DNA of 64,000 nucleotides, taken from the NCBI RefSeq assembly GCF_001423945.1, contig NZ_LMPU01000001.1:580373-644372 (forward strand), in the 5' to 3' direction. The first letter of the stretch is position 1. Every line of letters starts with the position of its first letter. Shown one piece after another: positions 9,456 through 17,878 of the stretch. This stretch comes from Pedobacter sp. Leaf194 (GTDB lineage: Bacteria > Bacteroidota > Bacteroidia > Sphingobacteriales > Sphingobacteriaceae). Below the pieces are notes generated by a model. It was not told the origin of the DNA, ran no database searches, and worked only from the letters and a program-made list of their open reading frames with translations. The position numbers and the translations under genes are program-made.

Positions 9456-9657
9456 TAAATTATAAAAGTTTTAGTAGTTTTCGTAAAGAGTGACAAAGAA
9501 ACGGCAAGGAAGTTTAAAATAAGTGCCGTAACTATTTTATTACAGCTACTTTACAGTAATATTTTTGTTGTTTTGAAGCGTTAAACCAGGTTCACTTCTA
9601 TGGGTGAATTATTGCTTTCTAACAGCAATTAGTGCCCCACTAAAAATCTTAAAATGT

Positions 9658-9665
9658 TACTTTTG
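9658..9665 (+). promoter_or_regulatory. -7 box directly before the 2-hydroxyacid dehydrogenase start
   Basis: TACTTTTG fits TAnnTTTG and ends 5 nt before the ATG at 9671, so a transcript from it would have little or no leader. No convincing -33 TTG is seen, so this may be chance. Confidence 0.4.
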
Positions 9666-9670
9666 TTATC

Positions 9671-10597
9671 ATGAGTAAAAAAATATTAATTGTTGATGAT
9701 TTGCATCCGGCGTTTAAAGAACAGGCCATAAGTTTGGGCTATGAAGTTGATGATGAGCCGAAAATTACCCGCCAGGAAACCTTGGAGAGGATTGCCGGTT
9801 ATGATGGCATTGCGGTTAGAACGAAATTCCGAATAGATGCTGAAATATTTTCTGCTGCGGCGAAGTTAAAATTTGTTGCACGTGCCGGCGCCGGTTTGGA
9901 TAATATTGATGAGAAAATTGCTCTTGAGCGCAACATAAAGCTGATTAACGCCCCTGAAGGCAATTGTGATGCTGTCGGCGAGCATGCGACGGGTTTGCTT
10001 TTATCGCTGATGAATAACTTCCGCAGGGCGGATATGGAAATTAGAAATGGCGTTTGGGATAGGGAAGGCAACCGTGGTTACGAACTGAAAGGTAAAAAAG
10101 TTGGCATCATCGGTTATGGCTTTATGGGACAAAGTTTCGCAAGAAAACTTGCTGGCTTTGAAGTTGATGTTATGGCTTATGATAAGTATAAAACAGGTTT
10201 TAGCGATGCTTTTGCCCGCGAGGTGAGTATGGAAGAAATTGTTAAACACAGTGATGTACTGAGTTTACATATACCGCTTACAACAGAAACTAAGCAGCTA
10301 GTTGATGATGAGTATTTTTTCCATTTTAAAAAGCCAATCTTCTTCATTAACACGGCCAGGGGCGAAATTGTGAATACCCAAGCGGTGTTGAATAGCCTTA
10401 AATCAGGCAAAGTTTTGGGTGCAGGCTTAGATGTTTTAGAGACTGAAAAATTTCCTGCACTGAGCGAACAAAGCTGGTATGAAGAATTGAAAGGTAATGC
10501 GAAGGTTATCTTGACACCACACGTTGGCGGCTGGACATTCGATTCATACCGAAAAATATCAGAAGTTTTAGCTGAGAAACTGCGAAACCTGACTTAG
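9671..10597 (+). CDS. D-isomer specific 2-hydroxyacid dehydrogenase (phosphoglycerate dehydrogenase-like)
   Basis: A 308-residue NAD-dependent dehydrogenase. The Rossmann motif GYGFMGQ is near residues 148-154. The catalytic Arg region is NTARGEIVN, the Glu lies in DVLETE, and the active His in TPHVGGWT. RAGAGLDNID near residue 74 matches SerA-type enzymes, which oxidise 3-phosphoglycerate to 3-phosphohydroxypyruvate, the first step of serine synthesis. It lacks the C-terminal ACT domain of long SerA forms, so feedback by serine through that domain is not expected. Phosphoglycerate as substrate is likely but unproven. No serC or serB neighbour is present. Confidence 0.85.
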   Translation: MSKKILIVDDLHPAFKEQAISLGYEVDDEPKITRQETLERIAGYDGIAVRTKFRIDAEIFSAAAKLKFVARAGAGLDNIDEKIALERNIKLINAPEGNCDAVGEHATGLLLSLMNNFRRADMEIRNGVWDREGNRGYELKGKKVGIIGYGFMGQSFARKLAGFEVDVMAYDKYKTGFSDAFAREVSMEEIVKHSDVLSLHIPLTTETKQLVDDEYFFHFKKPIFFINTARGEIVNTQAVLNSLKSGKVLGAGLDVLETEKFPALSEQSWYEELKGNAKVILTPHVGGWTFDSYRKISEVLAEKLRNLT

Positions 10598-10695
10598 TTC
10601 ATTATTGCTTAAAGCCGTTATGAGGTTACCGTAAACAGGTTAAACTTTGTTGTAAGCAAGTTGGACTTCCGGGTATGTAAGTTGAACGCGACACT

Positions 10696-11172
10696 TTAGA
10701 GAGAGGCGGATGCCTTAGTCCAAGTAATTTTTATGGCCGACATTTTTTCATTCTCCAGTCTAATTTCCGGAATAGTGATAAAATCATTTTTTAAATAAAA
10801 GTTTAGCGGCGAATTATAGGTTTCGCCGTTTAATTTCAGCGCATCTTCTTTATCTATGACCCAGGCGGTTAACACATGTTCATCTTTTTTCAAGGCATTT
10901 AACATTGCTCTTCCTTTCCCTTGCCCCTGAATTTCTTCGTCAAGAATTATCGCAAACCATTTTTCTTCAGCTCTGATGAATTTGCAAGCCCAGGCTAATA
11001 TTTTGCCATTTTCAGCTTCCAGTAAATAGTGAACTGGGTCCGATAAACCAGCCAGGTAATTATCAAAACCAGTTGCATCAGCAAAGTTTAAAGATTTTGG
11101 ATACTCATTATTCCAGAGTCTGGAAATCTGGCTTTTTTGTATTGAGGTGAGGTGGGTAGTGGGGCTGAGCAT
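10696..11172 (-). CDS. GNAT-family N-acetyltransferase
   Basis: A 158-residue single-domain protein. The segment IILDEEIQGQGKGRAMLNAL (about residues 74-93) is the GNAT motif A that binds the pyrophosphate of acetyl-CoA (Q/RxxGxG/A). A central EKWFAIIL strand and a C-terminal strand complete the fold. Substrate is unknown. It is transcribed alone, convergent with the dehydrogenase gene, and no terminator hairpin stands out in the 98-nt gap. Confidence 0.8.
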   Translation of the reverse strand: MLSPTTHLTSIQKSQISRLWNNEYPKSLNFADATGFDNYLAGLSDPVHYLLEAENGKILAWACKFIRAEEKWFAIILDEEIQGQGKGRAMLNALKKDEHVLTAWVIDKEDALKLNGETYNSPLNFYLKNDFITIPEIRLENEKMSAIKITWTKASASL

Positions 11173-11302
11173 AATTCAGGGAATTTTTATTCGAAGGAAG
11201 ATAATTATTTATACCTCAGCAAAAAAACTTCTTCCACAACCTTTCCTAAATAAATCAATCTTAATTTCTTAAATTGGCAATACAATTCTAACCATTTACA
11301 TC

Positions 11303-11779
11303 ATGCCGAAAGATCATCAATACAAAACTACGGTAACCTGGACGGGCAATAAAGGCTCGGGCACAATGGACTACCGCTCCTACGATCGCGATTATTTAAT
11401 TTCTGTAACGGGCAAAGCTAATATTTCGGGTTCGTCTGATTCTGCATTTCTGGGCGATAAATCGAAATACAACCCTGAAGATTTATTGCTGGCCTCAATT
11501 TCGAGCTGCCACATGTTGTGGTATTTGCACTTATGTTCTAAAAACGAAATCGTTGTTATAGATTATAAAGATGAAGCCGTTGGCACAATGGAAGAATCGG
11601 CAGATGGAAGTGGTAAATTTAGAGAGGTGACCCTGCATCCGCAGGTTTTAATAGCAGACAAGGCGCATTTTGAGCTTGCAGAATCGCTTCATCAGGAAGC
11701 GAACAAAATGTGTTTCATCGCGAATTCGCTCAATTTTCCGGTGAGGCATGAAGCGAGTTGCAAGGCAGAAAACAGCTGA
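11303..11779 (+). CDS. OsmC/Ohr-family peroxiredoxin
   Basis: A 158-residue cytoplasmic protein. The two redox-active cysteines of the family are present: one in SSCHMLWYLHLC and one in ANKMCFIANS. ELLLASISS-like NPEDLLLASISS and the final FPVRHEA agree with the YhfA/OsmC branch. OsmC proteins reduce organic hydroperoxides with dithiol donors. The start ATG at 11303 gives the family length. It is divergent from the GNAT gene and followed by a long hairpin shared with the convergent M1 peptidase gene. Confidence 0.88.
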   Translation: MPKDHQYKTTVTWTGNKGSGTMDYRSYDRDYLISVTGKANISGSSDSAFLGDKSKYNPEDLLLASISSCHMLWYLHLCSKNEIVVIDYKDEAVGTMEESADGSGKFREVTLHPQVLIADKAHFELAESLHQEANKMCFIANSLNFPVRHEASCKAENS

Positions 11780-11812
11780 TAAACAGGTGTAATTTTGTTG
11801 GCGTTTAATTAG

Positions 11813-11865
11813 CACATTGAGCAGTCAAAGCAATTTAATGCAAAAACTTTGGCAAGCTCAATGTG
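11813..11865. terminator. Long hairpin between convergent osmC-like and M1 peptidase genes
   Basis: CACATTGAGC (11813-11822) pairs perfectly with GCTCAATGTG (11856-11865). The stem continues inward (GTCAAAG with CTTTGGC) to about 17 pairs around a 16-nt loop. T-runs are short on both sides, so it may act as a bidirectional terminator or a 3'-end stabiliser. Confidence 0.5.
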
Positions 11866-11886
11866 ATAAATTTCAGGTATTGCAAA

Positions 11887-13764
11887 TTATTTCACCTCAT
11901 AAACATTATCTGCAGGTGTGGCATCCATAAAAATGCCCCCATCCAGTTTAATCGATTTTATTTTACGATTTGTATTAACCGTCATGGTGAATTCCTTTTG
12001 GTTAACTTTCCAAACAGAGGGCGTTTTGTGGATTGTTTCTGTTTTGCCTTCAGTATCTGTTACCAGAATATCAAACGGAATTGCAAAACCGCCTTCATTT
12101 TTAATTACGAATGTTGCCTTGCCACTCGAAATCTGCGCTTTGTTTATCGCCAAATCGATGTAGTTATTGGTAAAAAACCAGTTTTGGAAAAACCAGTTTA
12201 AATTCTGACCAGAGCCTGTGTTCATCGAATTAAAGTAATCCCATGGAATTGGATGTTTCCCATTCCAATTATTCATGTAGTGGTGAAGTGCTTTTTTAAA
12301 CAAGTCATCGCCCAGCATATCTTTTAATGCTAGGTAAGAAAGCGAAGCCTTGCCATAAGAATTGTTACCATAACCAGCACCTGAAACCTGATCAGACATT
12401 GAAATTATTGGCTGGTCTTCTTCGGCAGATTTATCGTTAATGTAGCGCTGAACCCTGAATGACTTATAAAATTTATCAGCAGCTTCTTTGCCATGCTCGG
12501 CAATGCCGATTAAATATTCTAAGGTGGTTGCCCAACCTTCGTCCATGTATGCATAACGGGTTTCATTAATGCCCATATAGAACGGGAAGTACGTGTGCGC
12601 CACTTCATGATCCTGAACCAATTGCGCAAAAACCGGGTCGCCGCTGTCAGAATCGTTAACCATCATTGGATATTCCATATCTGCAAAACCCTGAAAAGCG
12701 GTCATCTTAGAGAATGGGTAAGGTACGCCCGGCCAATTGTTAGAGAACCAGTTAAGTGCAAATAAATTATTTTTAACTGAGTTTGGAAAATCTTTGGATT
12801 TTACATTATAGGCTGCCTGTGTGCTTACCCGCCTGTTTGCTTTTGCATCAACAATTACACTTGCTGCATCCCAAAGGTAGGTGCTGCTTAAACCAAAACA
12901 TACATCGGTAATGTGGTTTGCTTTAAACTTCCAGGTATTCCAGTCTTTTTGTAAAGTAACCTTTCCATCTTTTAACTCCTGTTCGTTCGCAATGTGTTGG
13001 ATTTCATCTGTTAAATAAGATTTTTTTAACCTTGAAGCAATTTCTGGTTGTAAAACCTCATCAGGATTTAACAAATCGCCGGTAGCATAAACCACGTAGT
13101 TTTTTGGTGCTTTAACCGAGAAAGTGTAATCGTTAAAATCGTTGTAAAACTCGCCTCTGTCGGTATGCGGAATCCGGTCCCAGCCGTTGTAATCATCGTA
13201 CACGGAAATTCTTGGGTAACTGTAGGCAACATATAAAGTTGTGGGGTCAATTTGCCCCTCGCGACCACTTTCCTTTGATAAAGGATAATCCCAATCAATT
13301 TTAACGGTGATTTTTGATTTAGGCGGAAGTGGTTTTTTCAGTCGCACGTTACCAACAGTGCCCCAGTATTTCGCATTCACAGCTATGGTTTCCCCATCAA
13401 CGGAAAAGGCAGAAATGTTTAAACCTGAGCTTAAAAAATCATCACTAACGCTACCATTTCTTGGTGATGCAGGCTTGTGTAAATTGTTCACGAAGCGTAT
13501 AGCGAGCGTTTTAAGGGTATCGGTGCTGTTGTTGCTGTAAACAATTTCCTCGCTTCCGCTCACCACCTTTGTAACGGCATCCACCTTAATATCCATATTG
13601 TATTTACCATGGTTTTGCCAATAATTTGGGCCTGGCGCACCGTTAGCAGAACGGGTACCATTTGCATAGGCCGCTTTTATGTTTCTGGGCATGTAAAGTT
13701 CTTGCGCAGAAACTGCAGAACTTGCCAGAGCAGCCAAAACGGCCAGAGATATTAACTTTTTCAT
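11887..13764 (-). CDS. M1-family metallopeptidase (aminopeptidase), secreted
   Basis: A 625-residue exported enzyme. Residues 1-20 are a signal peptide ending in AVSAQ. The zinc site is HEVAH, with the third ligand Glu 19 residues later in MDEGWAT (HEx2H-x18-E), as in family M1. The substrate-binding GAMEN-like loop appears as FADMEYPMM. The N-terminal ~250 residues form the beta saddle domain and the C-terminus is a beta-rich tail. M1 enzymes remove N-terminal residues from peptides; this branch probably works in the periplasm. It is transcribed alone. Confidence 0.92.
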   Translation of the reverse strand: MKKLISLAVLAALASSAVSAQELYMPRNIKAAYANGTRSANGAPGPNYWQNHGKYNMDIKVDAVTKVVSGSEEIVYSNNSTDTLKTLAIRFVNNLHKPASPRNGSVSDDFLSSGLNISAFSVDGETIAVNAKYWGTVGNVRLKKPLPPKSKITVKIDWDYPLSKESGREGQIDPTTLYVAYSYPRISVYDDYNGWDRIPHTDRGEFYNDFNDYTFSVKAPKNYVVYATGDLLNPDEVLQPEIASRLKKSYLTDEIQHIANEQELKDGKVTLQKDWNTWKFKANHITDVCFGLSSTYLWDAASVIVDAKANRRVSTQAAYNVKSKDFPNSVKNNLFALNWFSNNWPGVPYPFSKMTAFQGFADMEYPMMVNDSDSGDPVFAQLVQDHEVAHTYFPFYMGINETRYAYMDEGWATTLEYLIGIAEHGKEAADKFYKSFRVQRYINDKSAEEDQPIISMSDQVSGAGYGNNSYGKASLSYLALKDMLGDDLFKKALHHYMNNWNGKHPIPWDYFNSMNTGSGQNLNWFFQNWFFTNNYIDLAINKAQISSGKATFVIKNEGGFAIPFDILVTDTEGKTETIHKTPSVWKVNQKEFTMTVNTNRKIKSIKLDGGIFMDATPADNVYEVK

Positions 13765-13931
13765 TTTTCTGAATAATTTCGGCTAATCTAAAAATAATGA
13801 ATGAATTTAGAATGAAGGGAATGGGTATAATTTCCTGGCCGGTTTGCCCAATAATAACGACTATTTAAAACGGTATATATTGATATGGCACTAAGATCTC
13901 AGGCTCGAATCACAAAAATCCTGTTCTTTTA

Positions 13932-13963
13932 TTTGCTTTTGTAATTTCCACATTTTATCTTCG
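13932..13963 (+). promoter_or_regulatory. Predicted greA promoter
   Basis: TTTG at 13932-13935 and TATCTTCG at 13956-13963 are separated by 20 nt, close to the Bacteroidota -33/-7 pair (TTTG and TAnnTTTG, one mismatch). Transcription would start near 13970, about 80 nt before the ATG and just before the leader hairpin. Confidence 0.5.
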
Positions 13964-13975
13964 TTATAATTGAAG

Positions 13976-14019
13976 CAAGACTATGTAGGAAACCAACTAT
14001 GTAGTCTTGTTTGTTTTTT
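13976..14019 (+). terminator. Intrinsic terminator-like hairpin in the greA leader
   Basis: Positions 13976-13988 pair with 13997-14009 (outer arms CAAGACTA and TAGTCTTG, with two G-U pairs further in), an 8-nt loop, then TTTGTTTTTT. There is no plus-strand gene upstream that needs a terminator, because the neighbour is a divergent M1 peptidase gene. The hairpin therefore sits inside the greA leader. The nonamer ACTATGTAG occurs twice within it (13980-13988 and 13996-14004). Confidence 0.7.
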
Positions 14020-14048
14020 ATAGCGTTTGAACAAAAATTAATAGAGCA

Positions 14049-14522
14049 ATGACAGAGGTAACGTACTACACACAAGAGGGGTTAGATAAACTAAAAGAGG
14101 AAGTTCATTATCTAACAACAACAGGGCGTCAGCTAATATCTAAAGCAATTGCTGAGGCGAGAGATAAAGGGGATTTATCGGAAAATGCGGAATACGATGC
14201 AGCAAAAGAAGCACAGGGTTTGCATGAGGCGAAAATCTCGAAATTAAAAAATACATTAGCTAATGCCCGTTTAATTGATGAATCTAAACTGGATTTATCT
14301 AAAGTTTTAGCTTTATCGATAGTTAAAATCAAAAATGTTAAAAACGGAGCTACCATGACCTACCAGCTTGTAGCAGAAAGTGAAGCAGATTTGAAAACCG
14401 GAAAAATTTCCGTTAAATCGCCTATAGCACAAGGTTTATTGGGTAAATCTGTTGGCGAATTTGCCGAAATTGAAGTGCCTGCAGGTAAAATGCAGTTCGA
14501 AGTTTTAGAAATCTCGAGATAA
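14049..14522 (+). CDS. greA: Transcription elongation factor GreA
   Basis: A 157-residue protein of normal GreA length. The N-terminal coiled coil (about residues 8-75) carries the acidic tip GDLSENAEYDAAKEAQ, whose Asp and Glu enter the RNA polymerase secondary channel and stimulate cleavage of backtracked transcripts. The C-terminal FKBP-like domain (about 80-157) ends in PAGKMQFEVLEI, and contains SPIAQGLLGKSVGE. A HIT-family gene follows after 67 nt and may share the transcript. The leader holds a terminator-like hairpin, which suggests attenuation or release of a small RNA. Confidence 0.97.
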   Translation: MTEVTYYTQEGLDKLKEEVHYLTTTGRQLISKAIAEARDKGDLSENAEYDAAKEAQGLHEAKISKLKNTLANARLIDESKLDLSKVLALSIVKIKNVKNGATMTYQLVAESEADLKTGKISVKSPIAQGLLGKSVGEFAEIEVPAGKMQFEVLEISR

Positions 14523-14589
14523 AAATGTTGTGAGTTATGGGTTATTAAAATAGCAAACCCTAACTTGTAACCTAACAAACAACCGAACT

Positions 14590-14988
14590 ATGACTATCTT
14601 TTCAAAAATTGTTGCCGGAGAAATTCCTGCTCATGTTGTTGCAGAAACTGTAGAATATTTAGCTTTTTTAGATGTGCAGCCACTAACGGCCGGCCACGTT
14701 CTGGTCATTCCGAAAGTTGATGTAGACTACATTTTCGATATGGAAGAAGACCTTTATGTTGGTCTGTGGATGTTCGCGAAGATTGTTGCCAAGGGTGTTA
14801 AGGCCGCTTTTCCATGTAAAAAAGTTGGTGTTTCGGTAATCGGACTTGAAGTGCCGCATGCACACATCCATCTTATCCCGATGAACAATGTTAGCGACAT
14901 GAATTTCAGCAAAGAAAAATTATCGCCAAGTCAGGAAGAACTTGCAGAAGCTGCAGAAAAAATAAAACACGCTTTGTTAGAAGCTTAA
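14590..14988 (+). CDS. HIT-family nucleotide-binding protein
   Basis: A 132-residue protein with the histidine triad HAHIHLIPM near residues 97-105, preceded by the conserved SKIVAGEIPAHVVAE and FLDVQPLTAGHVLVIPK. HIT hydrolases of the HINT branch cut AMP from phosphoramidates such as adenylated lysine or dinucleoside polyphosphates. It lies 67 nt downstream of greA in the same direction and ends just before a bidirectional hairpin. The pairing with greA is common in Bacteroidota, as far as I recall. Confidence 0.93.
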   Translation: MTIFSKIVAGEIPAHVVAETVEYLAFLDVQPLTAGHVLVIPKVDVDYIFDMEEDLYVGLWMFAKIVAKGVKAAFPCKKVGVSVIGLEVPHAHIHLIPMNNVSDMNFSKEKLSPSQEELAEAAEKIKHALLEA

Positions 14989-14990
14989 CG

Positions 14991-15025
14991 AATGAGTCGG
15001 CTTTAAATTCATAAGCCGACTCATT
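14991..15025. terminator. Bidirectional terminator between HIT and lipoprotein genes
   Basis: Perfect 13-bp inverted repeat AATGAGTCGGCTT / AAGCCGACTCATT with a 9-nt loop, placed between two convergent genes (stops at 14988 and 15043). The downstream T-tracts are short on both sides. Confidence 0.7.
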
Positions 15026-15042
15026 TCATCGTTTACCTGGTT

Positions 15043-15891
15043 TTATGGTGCAGCGGCAGGTGCAACAGCCGTTGTTGCGTTTAACATTGGCCAAAAGCCT
15101 GGCGCCGGGCCAACGCTCGAACCCTTATTATCTCCTCGCTTTGTATCCTGTCCGAAATAATATAGTGGCCATCCTTTATAGGTCATCTGCTTTTTTCCAA
15201 AAACATCAATTGTAGAAATCATATCCTTAGTGATAATTGAAGGCAGGCTTTTCAATTCGGCTTCATATACAGGCCAGATGGTATTGTTACTTAAATCGGC
15301 TTTAGTAAATGTATTTTTATTGTTTTTATCAGGAGAAAAAGAATAAAGTGCTCTTCCCGATGCATCAGTAAAGTATCTTGTTAATCCACTACCTTCGGCA
15401 TAGGTGCTGGTATAAAGTTTTCCGTTTAAACCAATCATTTGTGCATTTGCCAGCATCAAAGAATAGTCTGGTTTGGCAACAAACCATATCCCACCCACAC
15501 CATCGCCTTTCACATCGCCCGTGGCTACATCATTTTGATAATAATAAAGCGGGTAGCCTTTGTAGGTGTTTTGCTTGCGCCCGTCGGCTCTGGCAATTTC
15601 GCCAACATCTGCCGCGTTAAGTTTCAGGTCGGTACTGGCATCTGCGGCATAATATGGTGGCCAAACGGTTTCGCAACCACCCGTACAAGTTGGCAAGCCG
15701 GCAACATCACTGGAAAACATATAAAGGGTTTTGCCGGCGTTATCGGTAAGTATTGTGCCAAACTTTGCATCTGTAGTCAGCTGAATACCCTTCTTTGCGA
15801 CTGGATTATCTGTACTTTTTTTACAAGATGAAGCAATTACCAGGGTAATGCATAACACCGCAAGTAGTGATTTTTTTAAGTAGATTAGCAT
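15043..15891 (-). CDS. Lipoprotein with secreted-repeat (COG4315/PF03640-like) domains
   Basis: A 282-residue lipoprotein. The signal ends in IASSCKK, a lipobox with Cys near residue 23. Two copies of a domain follow (about 38-150 and 155-265), each with LYMFS/LYSFS-type strands, a TCTGGCETVWPPYYA or TIWPVYEAE segment and a YKGYPLYYY / YKGWPLYYF repeat. This matches the secreted repeat of unknown function found in predicted lipoproteins. A Cys pair is present only in the first copy. Some relatives sit near electron-transfer genes, but no function is established. It is divergent from the ECF sigma gene at 16064. Confidence 0.8.
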   Translation of the reverse strand: MLIYLKKSLLAVLCITLVIASSCKKSTDNPVAKKGIQLTTDAKFGTILTDNAGKTLYMFSSDVAGLPTCTGGCETVWPPYYAADASTDLKLNAADVGEIARADGRKQNTYKGYPLYYYQNDVATGDVKGDGVGGIWFVAKPDYSLMLANAQMIGLNGKLYTSTYAEGSGLTRYFTDASGRALYSFSPDKNNKNTFTKADLSNNTIWPVYEAELKSLPSIITKDMISTIDVFGKKQMTYKGWPLYYFGQDTKRGDNKGSSVGPAPGFWPMLNATTAVAPAAAP

Positions 15892-15940
15892 AACGATTTT
15901 GTTTAATGTGTAAGATAATCCTGTTACGCTTGCGGAAGCT

Positions 15941-16033
15941 AAAAGGTTGCCTGGTTGATTAATTAATTAAACCGGAGGCCAACTTTTTAGAAAATGAGAA
16001 AAATATTTATTTCAGGCAACCTTTTATTTTTTT
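15941..16033 (+). promoter_or_regulatory. Long-range hairpin with T-run before the ECF sigma gene
   Basis: AAAAGGTTGCCTG (15941-15953) and CAGGCAACCTTTT (16013-16025) are a perfect 13-bp inverted repeat with a 59-nt loop, followed by ATTTTTTT. The loop holds TTAATTAATTAA (15959-15970). It lies 30 nt upstream of the GTG start at 16064 and could form a terminator in the leader or separate the divergent promoters. Confidence 0.45.
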
Positions 16034-16063
16034 ATCCGTATGATGATTTAGAAAGGAGAATTA

Positions 16064-16687
16064 GTGATCCCTAATCGCAACAATGAAAATGCTTTAGAAA
16101 GTACCATTAACGGCTGCATTAGATATGAACGCGAAGCGCAGCAGGCGCTTTACAAACATTTCTATGGCTTTGCCATGGGCATTTGTTTGCGTTATGCAAA
16201 TAATCGGCTTGATGCTGCCGGGATACTAAATGAAGGGTTTTTTAAGGTTTTCAGGAATATCGCGAAATACGAAAAGGATAAGTCTTTTAAGGCTTGGCTA
16301 GGCCGGATCATCACCAATACTGCAATTGATTATTACCGGTCGAATTTAAAATTTGCAGACCATGACGACATTTCTGATCATGATGAAGTTTCGCAGCAAC
16401 AATCTGTTTATTCGAAGTTAGCCTATGAAGATTTACTGGCTCTTGTACAAAAATTAACGCCAGCATACAGAACGGTTTTTAACCTTTTTGCTATAGACGG
16501 TTACTCGCACGAGGAAATTTCAGAGATACTTTCTATTTCTGTCGGAACATCAAAATCTAATCTGTTTAAGGCAAGGCAAAAACTACAGGAAATGCTTGCG
16601 CCGCCTCAAACAAATGGTTATGAGCGCAAAATGGTGGCTTTTGACAGAAATAATGTGCGGGTGAATTTTAACACAAACACGAAATGA
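16064..16687 (+). CDS. ECF RNA polymerase sigma factor
   Basis: A 207-residue sigma-70 family protein. Region 2 (about residues 25-95) includes DAAGILNEGFFKVFRNI and FKAWLGRIITNTAIDYYR. Region 4 (about 125-180) includes YRTVFNLFAIDGYSHEEIS followed by a helix-turn-helix (LSISVGTSKSNLFKARQKL). The start is GTG at 16064: a strong AAAGGAG lies 5 nt upstream, and the earlier ATGs run into a stop. Its stop overlaps the next start as ATGA, so the downstream membrane protein is probably its anti-sigma partner. Terminal ~25 residues beyond region 4 are of unknown role. Confidence 0.92.
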   Translation: MIPNRNNENALESTINGCIRYEREAQQALYKHFYGFAMGICLRYANNRLDAAGILNEGFFKVFRNIAKYEKDKSFKAWLGRIITNTAIDYYRSNLKFADHDDISDHDEVSQQQSVYSKLAYEDLLALVQKLTPAYRTVFNLFAIDGYSHEEISEILSISVGTSKSNLFKARQKLQEMLAPPQTNGYERKMVAFDRNNVRVNFNTNTK

Positions 16688-17877
16688 AAAACGGGAACGA
16701 CATAGATAAATTTTTTAAAGAAGGATTAGAGGAGCCCGAAATTCCTTTTAATGATGCGCACTGGCAGGCGATGGAGGAGCGGCTGCATCCAAAACCAAAG
16801 CGTAGAATTGCCCCGGTAATCTGGTTTACAGCATTTAGCGGTATCGCCGCCGCTTTGGTGATCGTATTTTTTTTAATGGAACCTAAAAAAGAACGCTTAA
16901 ACACGAACGCCGTGGTTAAAACAAAAGTAAAGGATGTAAATGCGGAGAAGAGCAACAGCAGGAATGGACTAGGGCTGCAAGATAAGTTGAGCAAGAAAGC
17001 GCCAGAGCGTATGGTTAGTAAAAATAAGCCTTTATTTGCTGATGGCAATCGAAATTTAGCGGTTTCAAAAGCAGTTGGCTTTAGCCAGCCGGTAACTTTA
17101 GCAAACACAGATTTTGAAGCGGGCATAATGAGTGGCAACCGGTTAGCGCATACGGTGGCTTTAAACAGTTCCGTTTTAGCTGAGGCGCCGACTAAGATTG
17201 TTTCGTTAGACGGCAGTAAAAGATTTCCTGCTGATTTTGGTAAGCCCAAAGATAAAGTGGTTTTTAAAAGCACGGGGAACAGGCAAAGGTTTGTTTTGAG
17301 CATCTTGGCGGCTCCCGATTTAACTTCTGTGCAATCATCAGGAAGAAGCAATTTGAGCGGAAGCATTGGCGCCGAACTTACTTTTTCGTTAACAAAAAGA
17401 TTGAGCATAACAACTGGTGCAGCTTATGCTAAAAAGATTTACGAGTCTGATTTCAGCTTGTATAATCCTAATTCTACTTACGTTTTTAGAACACAGCCCA
17501 CAAATGTGCGGGCAAATTGCGATGTGCTGGATATTCCCCTAAATCTTAATTTTAAAGTGTTTGAGGGTAAAAGAAATTCGATAGCTGTTAGTACAGGTTT
17601 ATCCAGTTACCTGATGCTTAAGGAAAAATACAGTTATACCTATAATTCAACTTATCCGGGTCCGGCAGATTACGAAGTTAGAAACCAAAACCAGCACTAT
17701 TTAGGAATTGCGAATTTGGGCGTAGCCATACAGCATAAAATAAACAACAAGTTCAGCATTAGTGCACGACCATTTATAAAAATTCCGTTAACTGATATTG
17801 GTTATGGAAACTCAAAGTTGTCATCAACAGGTGTTGCGGTTTCGGTAAATATGAATTTGTTCAAAAAAGCGAATTAG
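16684..17877 (+). CDS. Sigma-linked membrane protein with C-terminal beta-barrel
   Basis: A 397-residue protein whose ATG overlaps the sigma stop (ATGA), implying coupled translation. Residues 1-40 are cytoplasmic and acidic (IPFNDAHWQAMEERL, resembling anti-sigma N-termini). A single membrane helix (about 42-62, PVIWFTAFSGIAAALVIVFFL) follows, then a low-complexity polar linker to about 195. The C-terminal ~190 residues look like an outer-membrane beta-barrel (GAELTFSLTKRLSITTGAAY, DIPLNLNF, ending VSVNMNLF). Such ECF-adjacent proteins are frequent in Bacteroidota. The anti-sigma role is inferred from position. Confidence 0.7.
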   Translation: MKNGNDIDKFFKEGLEEPEIPFNDAHWQAMEERLHPKPKRRIAPVIWFTAFSGIAAALVIVFFLMEPKKERLNTNAVVKTKVKDVNAEKSNSRNGLGLQDKLSKKAPERMVSKNKPLFADGNRNLAVSKAVGFSQPVTLANTDFEAGIMSGNRLAHTVALNSSVLAEAPTKIVSLDGSKRFPADFGKPKDKVVFKSTGNRQRFVLSILAAPDLTSVQSSGRSNLSGSIGAELTFSLTKRLSITTGAAYAKKIYESDFSLYNPNSTYVFRTQPTNVRANCDVLDIPLNLNFKVFEGKRNSIAVSTGLSSYLMLKEKYSYTYNSTYPGPADYEVRNQNQHYLGIANLGVAIQHKINNKFSISARPFIKIPLTDIGYGNSKLSSTGVAVSVNMNLFKKAN

Positions 17878-17878
17878 C

